A DNA stretch of 64,000 nt from Opitutaceae bacterium. Its GTDB lineage: Bacteria; Verrucomicrobiota; Verrucomicrobiia; Opitutales; Opitutaceae. The notes under the pieces are model-generated. The model saw only the letters and a program-made list of their open reading frames with translations, was not told where the DNA came from and did not search any database. The position numbers and the translations under genes are program-made. Positions 57,759 to 64,000 of the stretch are shown here, one piece after another. The stretch is taken from NCBI GenBank assembly GCA_028688225.1, contig JAQTYQ010000006.1:62001-126000 (forward strand), in the 5' to 3' direction. The number at the start of each line of letters is the position of its first letter. Within the stretch, counting starts at the first letter, position 1.

Positions 57759-58808
57759 ATGAGAATACCCGTTTTGCTGCCCCTGATCATGTTCTGCCTG
57801 ACTCCGCATTCCGCCGATGCGGCCCTCGCGCCGGCCAATCCGCAGGCCAGCCCCCGCACCCGGGCCGTGCTGGACTTCATCGGGAGCCTGGAGGCGCGGA
57901 CGGACAAGCGCCTACTCTCCGGCCAATTCACCGATTACGGCACCCAGGCGAGCCTGGAGTTGCCGGAAAAAATCCACCTACAGACGGGCCACTGGCCGGC
58001 CCTGATCGGCGTGGATTACGCGGAATTTCTTGATCCCGACGATTCCCAAAAGAGTACCCTGACCAGCCGCGTGCCGAATCAGGTGGCGATCGCCTACTGG
58101 CGTGCCGGCGGGCTCATCACGGTCAACGCCCATCTCTACAATCCGGCCAAGCCCCACGAAGGCGGGCTGCGCGACCAGGGGGTCGATCTCGCCGGGTTGC
58201 TCGCCCCGGGCACCGCCATGCATCAGCAATGGATGCAGGAACTCGATGAACTCGCCGCCGGCCTGCAGGAGCTCAGGGAGGCGGGCGTGGTCGTGCTGTG
58301 GCGCCCCTTCCACGAGATGAACGGCGGGTGGTTCTGGTGGGGGAAAAAGGATCCGGCGATCTTCATCCGCGTCTGGCGGCACATGTTCGACTATTTCACC
58401 AAGGCCAAGGGCCTGGACAATCTCCTCTGGGTATACGCCCCCAATCACGGCGACCACACCGCGGACTACTATCCCGGCGACGGCTATGTCGATGTGGTCG
58501 GGCTCGACGTCTACACCGACTTTGTCGATCCAGAGCACGTCCATGGCTATGCCGAAGTGGCCCGCCTGCCCAAGCCGTTCGCTTTTAGCGAATACAGCGC
58601 GCGGGTGCCCGGAAAATCGCCGCCCCCTTACGACTACCGGCAGTTCATGCCGGGCCTGATGGCGAACTTTCCGCGCGCGATCTATTTCATGAACTGGAAC
58701 GCCAAGTGGAGCCCGGCGAACAATCAACACGCCAAGGAGCTTTACAACCACCCCTGGGTGGTGAACCGCGAAGACCTGCCGCCCGGGCTGACCGGCGGCA
58801 CGCCGTAA
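57759..58808 (+). CDS. Secreted beta-mannanase, GH26, tandem paralog, 349 aa
   Basis: Same length and signal type as the gene at 56587, with VVLWRPFHEMNGGWFWWG identical and nucleophile Glu in KPFAFSEYSARVPG. Differences cluster in substrate-facing loops after the nucleophile (SARVPGKSPPPYDYR versus GPHGPKDPPGDYDYR). The upstream leader also resembles the first gene's (ATGGTGTCTAA before the start). A recent tandem duplication with some specialisation. Confidence 0.88.
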   Translation: MRIPVLLPLIMFCLTPHSADAALAPANPQASPRTRAVLDFIGSLEARTDKRLLSGQFTDYGTQASLELPEKIHLQTGHWPALIGVDYAEFLDPDDSQKSTLTSRVPNQVAIAYWRAGGLITVNAHLYNPAKPHEGGLRDQGVDLAGLLAPGTAMHQQWMQELDELAAGLQELREAGVVVLWRPFHEMNGGWFWWGKKDPAIFIRVWRHMFDYFTKAKGLDNLLWVYAPNHGDHTADYYPGDGYVDVVGLDVYTDFVDPEHVHGYAEVARLPKPFAFSEYSARVPGKSPPPYDYRQFMPGLMANFPRAIYFMNWNAKWSPANNQHAKELYNHPWVVNREDLPPGLTGGTP

Positions 58809-58968
58809 CAACGCCAACTCGCGCAGTTTGGATCGTGGCAGCCGACTCAGGAGGCTGGTCCCCAAAAGGTGTAGCAACAGCCTCGTTACCTCGGCTGCTA
58901 CCCGGTTACCGCGGTGCTACCCGGTGGAGTATTTCCAGCCTGCATGAATCCGTATCGGCGATCGCCGG
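58809..58968. other. Convergent intergenic region with GTAGC hairpins
   Basis: 160 bp between convergent GH26 and GH28 genes. Contains GTAGCAACAGCCTCG...CGGCTGCTAC and a GGTTACCGCGGTGCTACC element that can pair, likely a bidirectional terminator. It also holds GCGATCGCCGGCTACAG, repeated at about 57645-57661. Confidence 0.4.
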
Positions 58969-60636
58969 CTACAGCCTGTCCTCGGGCACGGTTTGTTCGC
59001 GGCAGGTGTCGGGCAGGCCGGGGCTGTGGCGCACGTCCAGGCCGGTGACATTTTTCAGCACCAAGGCCGACACCCCGGTCGCGGACGGCGCCTGAAAATG
59101 GTCGAAGTCGGCGCCGGTGACATCATCCAGGATGACCGCCGGACGCCGGTCATCCTGGAGCAATTCGAACCGGACGTCGCGGACGGACAGCCCCCGCACA
59201 TGGCGGGCGAACAAGCCGTAGGCGGGAAGGATGCCGAAGTTTCCGGCCTCGGGGTAGTCCCGCTCCAGCTCCGGCACCACGCGCGCCGCCTGCTCCGCCG
59301 TGCCACCGCCCTGAAATTGGATCAGGATGTTGCTCAGGGTAACGTCTTCGATGGCATGCCCGGGGATGCCGCTGATGAGAATGCCCTGGAAAAACATGAC
59401 ATCCGAGGCCACGACGTTGCTGATCAGGATGCGGCGGGCCTTCCCCACCGGCGGGTGGTCCGGTCCGCGCGACCGCGCGCCCAAGCGGATGAAAATCGGC
59501 GCGTGGGGAATCTCCCGCATCGCGAGGTTGGTGATCGTCACGTCCTCCATCGCGCCGCCGTCGACCTCCTCCAGCGCGAGACCGAGGCTGTAGACAAAGA
59601 CGCAGTTGGCGATGGTGATGTTCTTGAAGCCGCCGTTGGCCTCGGTGCCAAACTTGATGCGCCCGACCGGGCCGCGGGGCGGCGGTCGGCGCTGATAGGT
59701 GCCGTCGAGCAGCGTGCCCTCCTCAAAACCGCTCACCTGGCAATTGGCGATGGTCACGTTCTCCGTCGCCCGGATCTCGTCGAGGCCATAGCTGGATTTC
59801 AGGCAGATGCCGTCGTCGTTGGGCGAATTGACCGTGCAATTGGAAATGCGGACGTTGCGACAGCAATCCACATCGATGCCGTCGCGGTTGGTGTCGATCT
59901 TGAGGTTGTCGATGGTGAAGTTGTCGACGCCGGTGGCGAGGATGCCGAAGTGGCCGCCATGGAAGATGGTGAAATCACGCAGAATGACACCGCGGCAGTT
60001 CTTCAGCGCGATCGCCTTGTTGCCGACTCCCGCGGGGAGGGCGTCCCGCGCGTCCGGCAGGCCAAACGGACCCGGGAGCGGGTCGCCGGGCTTGAGCGGG
60101 GGAAGTTCGGGCGGCCACGGAAGCTGCGGCTCGCCCGGCGGGGGATCCTTGCGCCCGAAACCCCGGCTCAGGCCCCGGCCGAAAATCATGCCCGGACCCA
60201 AGATTGACACGTTTTCCAGGTTCTCTCCCCAGATCAGGCTGTTGTGCCAGTGGCTGTGGCCGAAGTCCTGGTACTGGTCGAACGGGCACGGCTCCGGCGC
60301 ATCGTAACCGCCTGCAGCGCCCTCCGGGGGCGGATCCGCGGCCAGGATCGTGGCCCCGGGACCGAGGTACAGCGCGATGTTACTGCGCAGGCGGATCGAG
60401 TGACTCGCATAGATCCCGGCCGGGAAATATACCGTCCCACCGCCCGCGGCGGCCGCCGCCTCGATCGCCTGATTGATGGCACCGGTATCCAGCGTCCGGC
60501 CGTCTCCCGCGGCGCCGAAGGCGCGCACGTCAAACGCCGGCGCACCGCCGTCCGGCAACGGGCCGCCTGCGACCGGGGCAAGGCAGATCATCGACAACCA
60601 GAACCAACGCAGCGAATGGCGGATCTTGAGGCTCAT
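58969..60636 (-). CDS. Secreted GH28-family polygalacturonase-like protein, 555 aa
   Basis: Signal peptide (LRWFWLSMICLAPVAGG). FDVRAFGAAGDGRTLDTGAI is the beta-helix start. Catalytic segments: DTNRDGIDVDCCRN, SPNDDGICLKSSYG with the Asp pair, and RIKFGTEANGGFKN with the RIK motif. The GHG-type segment is GFEEGTLLDGTYQRRPPPRG, without the His, as in a GH28 subgroup. It likely cleaves pectic or related uronides. A Pro-rich loop (about 180-205) is inserted. Confidence 0.82.
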   Translation of the reverse strand: MSLKIRHSLRWFWLSMICLAPVAGGPLPDGGAPAFDVRAFGAAGDGRTLDTGAINQAIEAAAAAGGGTVYFPAGIYASHSIRLRSNIALYLGPGATILAADPPPEGAAGGYDAPEPCPFDQYQDFGHSHWHNSLIWGENLENVSILGPGMIFGRGLSRGFGRKDPPPGEPQLPWPPELPPLKPGDPLPGPFGLPDARDALPAGVGNKAIALKNCRGVILRDFTIFHGGHFGILATGVDNFTIDNLKIDTNRDGIDVDCCRNVRISNCTVNSPNDDGICLKSSYGLDEIRATENVTIANCQVSGFEEGTLLDGTYQRRPPPRGPVGRIKFGTEANGGFKNITIANCVFVYSLGLALEEVDGGAMEDVTITNLAMREIPHAPIFIRLGARSRGPDHPPVGKARRILISNVVASDVMFFQGILISGIPGHAIEDVTLSNILIQFQGGGTAEQAARVVPELERDYPEAGNFGILPAYGLFARHVRGLSVRDVRFELLQDDRRPAVILDDVTGADFDHFQAPSATGVSALVLKNVTGLDVRHSPGLPDTCREQTVPEDRL

Positions 60637-60765
60637 GGGCGGGATGATGAGTGAAGCCCCTGTGAGCGCAAACCCAAGGACAGACGGCTTGTCGTTCAGC
60701 CGGCGGACAGGAGCGACCGCCCCCCTGCGGCAGATGCCGGCAGCAAAGCGACGCCTCTCCTCGCT

Positions 60766-62937
60766 TCAACGCATCATCCGGACGGTGACCGGCCGGCCAT
60801 CGATGCCCTCGGCTTCGCTCGTTCCTGATTCGGTGAGGACCTGGATCACGAGCCGGCGGGCCGGCCGAGGACGCTTGCCCTCGGCCTGAGCGATAGTGAC
60901 GACGACTTCGTCGCCCTGCCGCACCGCGGCATAGGTCGTCAGCAGATAGCCGCCGTCACGATAGGCGTAGCCGTCGCCGTCGTCCTCGTAAAGCCGGCCG
61001 GATGCGCGGCCCTGTTCATCGAGTACAACCAGCAAGGTGAGCGGATCGAGCGATTCCTCGACGGTGCTTTGGACCACCCGGCCGAGCGGAACGATGGCGC
61101 CACCGCGAACCTTCAGGTCGGGTTGAAATTTGTCCGTCCCGGCGTTCTCGCCGACGAGCGCAACCGTGCGCCAGAGGCCCTTGGGCAAATGGGGTTGCTC
61201 CGTCCATTTCGGAATCACGAGCAGATCGTCGCCGATGAGAAAAGCGTGATCCTCCGCGCGCAACGCCGGATCGCGGGGATCGGCGAAGAACACGGGACGC
61301 ATGACCGGCAGACCGTCGAGCGAGCTTTCGCGAAACAGCGTGTAATAGTACGGCAGCAGCCGGTAGCGTCGCTCCAACGCGGTGCGCGCGGCCGCTTCCA
61401 CCTCCGGTCCGAACGCCCACGGTTCCTTGGCCGGCGCCCCTTTGTCCGAATGCCCGCGGCAGAAGGGAAAAAACGCGCCGACCGCGACCCAATGCGCCCA
61501 CAGCTCGCCGGTCGCCTCGCCGGCAAATCCGCCGAGATCGGGGCCGTTGAAGGGCTGGCCCGACAAGCCTAGGTTCAGGGTCATCGGGATCGACAGCTTG
61601 AGATCCTCCCAGGTCGAGGCGTTGTCGCCCGTCCACGTCGCCGCGTAGCGCTGCCCGCCGAGGAAATTCGAGCGCGTAAGGACGAATGGCCGCCGGTCGG
61701 GATTCGCGGCGGCGACGCCGACGCGCGTCGCCTGCACCATCAGCAGGCCGTAGACGTTGTGATACCGCGCGTGCGGCCCGGCAGGCAGGCCGCCGCCACC
61801 GCGGTGCCAATTGTGCGGCGGCATCGTCTTGCCGGGCACGTTGAAGACGGCGGGCTCGTTCATGTCGTTCCACACGCCGTCGACGCCCTGGGCCATGAAG
61901 TCGCGATAGAGCCCCGCCCACCACGCCCGGGTTTCAGGCCGGGTGAAATCGGGAAACACGCACTCGCCCGGCCAGACCGCGCCGTGATAGTCGCCGCCAA
62001 ACGCGTCGTGGACCCAGACGTCGGCGGCGGTGCCGGAATCGTAGACGCGATAATCCGGCTCGGCCTTCACGCCCGGGTCGATCATCCAGACGCTTTTGAA
62101 GCCCCGCGCATGCAGGTAGGCGTTGAGCGCCTTGGGATCGGGAAACTCCCGCGGACTGAATGTGAAGACGCGGTACCCATCCATGTAATCGATGTCCATC
62201 CAGATGACGTCGCAGGGGATTTTTCGCGCGCGAAACCCGTCGGCGATTTCCCGCACCCGCGCGTCAGGCTGGTAGGACCAGCGGCATTGCTGGTAGCCGA
62301 GCGCCCACCGGGGCGGCAGCGGCATCCGCCCGGTGAGTTCCGCGAGGCCACGCAACACGGCCTGCGGTGATTCGCGCTCGATCACGATGACCGGGAAGGA
62401 GGGACCCCGGCTCGTGAACTCGATGCGTCCGTCGAGGGCGATCTTCGTGGCCCAGGTCGTATCGGCGATGACGCCGAACGCCGTTCCGTCCGTCCGGACA
62501 GCCAGCACCCACGGATGCGATTGATAAAGCCGCCGCCCCTCGTCGTCACGATAGTTGAAGTTGTCTGTATTCCAGAGCGTGATGCTCCGGCCGTTGCGCA
62601 ACAGCGGGCCCGTCACCTCACCCGTGCCGTAGAGACTCGTCCCGTCCGGGACCGGGATCGTCGCCCGGGTGCGCGCATCGCTGAAGGAAAATGCCGGCGT
62701 CACCCGCCAAGCCGCCGGCGGGGCCTCCCCGGGCTTGGGCCGGTCGAGCAAACACAGCGACGGTGGAAGGCGGTCGAGCGGAAGATCGGTCGGCAGGAAC
62801 AACGCGATCCGGTCGCCGAGCATGCCGGCCAGACCGGTCGCGCGCGGCGCAAACGTCTCCTCGGCTGCCCCCGGCAGGCGGGCGAGGAGCGCGAACAGCA
62901 GCGCGACGCAGAAAAGCCGAGAGCGATGAAGATTCAT
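60766..62937 (-). CDS. Secreted GH31 alpha-glucosidase-type enzyme, 723 aa
   Basis: Signal peptide (LFCVALLFALLARLPGAAE). GH31 barrel: MPLPPRWALGYQQCRWSYQP, DVIWMDIDYMDGYRVFTFSP, nucleophile Asp in DGVWNDMNEPAVFNVPGK, acid/base Asp in AATWTGDNASTWEDLKLSIP, and GQPFNGPDLGGFAGEATGEL. Length fits. It releases alpha-linked glucose or xylose; the substrate is not certain. Leftward, in series with the GH28 gene. Confidence 0.9.
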   Translation of the reverse strand: MNLHRSRLFCVALLFALLARLPGAAEETFAPRATGLAGMLGDRIALFLPTDLPLDRLPPSLCLLDRPKPGEAPPAAWRVTPAFSFSDARTRATIPVPDGTSLYGTGEVTGPLLRNGRSITLWNTDNFNYRDDEGRRLYQSHPWVLAVRTDGTAFGVIADTTWATKIALDGRIEFTSRGPSFPVIVIERESPQAVLRGLAELTGRMPLPPRWALGYQQCRWSYQPDARVREIADGFRARKIPCDVIWMDIDYMDGYRVFTFSPREFPDPKALNAYLHARGFKSVWMIDPGVKAEPDYRVYDSGTAADVWVHDAFGGDYHGAVWPGECVFPDFTRPETRAWWAGLYRDFMAQGVDGVWNDMNEPAVFNVPGKTMPPHNWHRGGGGLPAGPHARYHNVYGLLMVQATRVGVAAANPDRRPFVLTRSNFLGGQRYAATWTGDNASTWEDLKLSIPMTLNLGLSGQPFNGPDLGGFAGEATGELWAHWVAVGAFFPFCRGHSDKGAPAKEPWAFGPEVEAAARTALERRYRLLPYYYTLFRESSLDGLPVMRPVFFADPRDPALRAEDHAFLIGDDLLVIPKWTEQPHLPKGLWRTVALVGENAGTDKFQPDLKVRGGAIVPLGRVVQSTVEESLDPLTLLVVLDEQGRASGRLYEDDGDGYAYRDGGYLLTTYAAVRQGDEVVVTIAQAEGKRPRPARRLVIQVLTESGTSEAEGIDGRPVTVRMMR

Positions 62938-63181
62938 GGGCGGGGGGATGATTTCTGGACCGGCGAAGCGGTCAAATATCGCGGAGGGAGCCGGTGGTCG
63001 CCTCCGGTCTGGTTTTCCAACGGACGAAGATCGTTGTTGAGCAGCCCGTCGGACTCTGCGTCCTCCCGACTGCTGTTGATGCCTGCCAAATAGCCTGATG
63101 GGTAGGGACGGACCGCTGGGCCGTCCTTGTTTCTCGGCGTGCCCGGCTCTGCCGGCCGGCAGAGCGCCCTACCTCCAAACG
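62938..63181. other. Intergenic region upstream of the GH31 gene
   Basis: 244 bp with no convincing gene. Contains the leader of the GH31 gene and a GCCGGCCGGCAGAGC palindrome at about 63150-63165 that could end the glucoamylase-like transcript. Confidence 0.3.
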
Positions 63182-64000
63182 TCAGTCTGATACGTGAACC
63201 TTACTAAGGGCGTCGTCGCGGTCCGGCTTGAATCCGATGGCGTCCAGCGCCGGCTGGATTTCCGGGTTGGCCATGAATTCCTTCCAGAGGAGCCCGCTGC
63301 GGTGGTTTTCGATCATGACGACGATCTGCGCCTGGTTGAGCCCCATCCATATTTCCTCGAACCAATTGCGCGAAAGATTGAAGCCGTCATGAAACCCATA
63401 GATCCCCCATGTCTTGGCGCCGAGATCGCGATAATAGTGCTTCAACGCGGCCATCGATTCTTCGGGCGTGTAGGGGAACGCGCCGAGCGCGGCCGAGATG
63501 CAGATGGTGCCGCCGTCGTCGCGGGGGACGGGCCGGCCGCCCCCCGAATTGATGCCCGCCGAAAGCCCCCAGCAATCGGGACCGTAGCCGGCATACCCGC
63601 GCGGATTTTCCATGCAGTAGGCGCGGTTGATGAGGGCGAGCGCGCGGTTGTTCCGGAAATAATCCGTATAGGCGTCGCGCCGGCCGCGCGGATCGAAACC
63701 GAGGAAGGAGAACTGGGTGAAGAACAGCTCGCCGCCGTGGCCGCAGCCGACGTCGAGCTTGATGCCGTAGTAGCTGTGGCCGTTCGTATAATGGTCGCCG
63801 TCGGTCGTCCGGCTCCAGTGCCGGCGGTAGCGGACCGCCGGGGCGGATTGGCCGGCCCACCCCGTGTGGTAGAGGCTCGCCGGCACCGCATGCGTCGGCG
63901 ACGCAATCGCCAGCAGATAGACGATCAGCGTCTCATTCCAGCCGATCAGCGGATGGCTGATGTGCCAGCCGTGGTCGGGCGACCAATGCCAATAGAGGAA
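63182..64000 (-). CDS. Glucoamylase-like (PF10091/GH144-type) protein, 5' end outside window
   Basis: 273 codons including the stop, open to the right edge. Visible residues: [60 protein letters not shown] and [20 protein letters not shown]. This is the C-terminal catalytic (alpha/alpha)6 barrel of the glycoamylase-type family that includes beta-1,2-glucanases. The N-terminal part lies beyond the window. Confidence 0.8.
   Translation of the reverse strand, partial: FLYWHWSPDHGWHISHPLIGWNETLIVYLLAIASPTHAVPASLYHTGWAGQSAPAVRYRRHWSRTTDGDHYTNGHSYYGIKLDVGCGHGGELFFTQFSFLGFDPRGRRDAYTDYFRNNRALALINRAYCMENPRGYAGYGPDCWGLSAGINSGGGRPVPRDDGGTICISAALGAFPYTPEESMAALKHYYRDLGAKTWGIYGFHDGFNLSRNWFEEIWMGLNQAQIVVMIENHRSGLLWKEFMANPEIQPALDAIGFKPDRDDALSKVHVSD

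Noticed and set aside
1-64000. tRNA or rRNA genes, including a tRNA attachment site for the prophage
   Set aside because: No tRNA-like cloverleaf or rRNA segment was recognised; the prophage end is in a protein gene, which fits transposition.

Overview
The window is high-GC bacterial DNA in two parts. Positions 1 to about 27,565 are the right-hand portion of a transposable, Mu-like prophage. From 27,566 to 64,000 is host chromosome. The host is most likely a polysaccharide-degrading Verrucomicrobiota bacterium, probably Opitutaceae. This is inferred from base composition, secreted GH2/GH5/GH26/GH28/GH31 enzymes, SSS transport, and C/T-rich leaders without Shine-Dalgarno sites before many start codons. 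No rRNA or tRNA gene was seen.

Prophage layout. A leftward operon of very small, mostly ATGA-coupled genes (3145 down to 1) looks like the early region; the transposase genes should lie left of the window. A divergent operator with repeated CTGCGATTT half-sites (3147-3213) separates it from a rightward repressor-like gene. Two rightward genes of unknown function (1729-2208 and 2436-2894) sit inside the leftward region like morons. Rightward genes then follow a Mu-like order: membrane and lysis-like genes (3975-6843), terminase, portal, protease/scaffold, capsid decoration, major capsid, gp36-like, F-like, G-like and gp37-like proteins, tail tube candidate, tail fibre, tape measure and tail tip genes. 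No sheath was recognised and the tape measure is short, so the phage is probably a siphovirus.

The most interesting system is a complete diversity-generating retroelement (DGR) inside the late operon. It consists of a tail-fibre-like target with a C-terminal FGE/C-type-lectin-like domain (18652-20964), its variable repeat VR (20842-20946), a GGAA-loop hairpin (20965-20982), an Avd accessory gene (20961-21365), the template repeat TR (21373-21477), a spacer RNA region and a reverse transcriptase with IGNLTSQ and YMDD motifs (21635-22624). VR and TR are 105 bp each and differ at 13 positions; all 13 are adenines in TR. The phage should therefore be able to diversify the tip of its receptor-binding protein.

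The prophage ends in two direct repeats and a terminal CA (27520-27565) and lies inside a host gene for the alpha subunit of a VorB-type 2-oxoacid:ferredoxin oxidoreductase. Only the C-terminal part of that gene remains here. The other subunits, a zinc-ribbon protein and an acetyl-CoA hydrolase/transferase follow in the same direction.

The rest of the host DNA carries a broken four-helix-bundle gene, a membrane phosphoesterase, an MFS transporter, two secreted carbohydrate-active proteins, a VF530 protein, an amidohydrolase lacking expected metal ligands, a response regulator/kinase with Arg at the usual phospho-His position, SSS and Bcr/CflA transporters, and a glycine-zipper lipoprotein. 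From 48351 onward comes a glycan-degradation block (beta-mannosidase, GH5, two tandem GH26 mannanases, GH28, GH31, glucoamylase-like) interrupted by an MFP/ABC/FtsX exporter operon.
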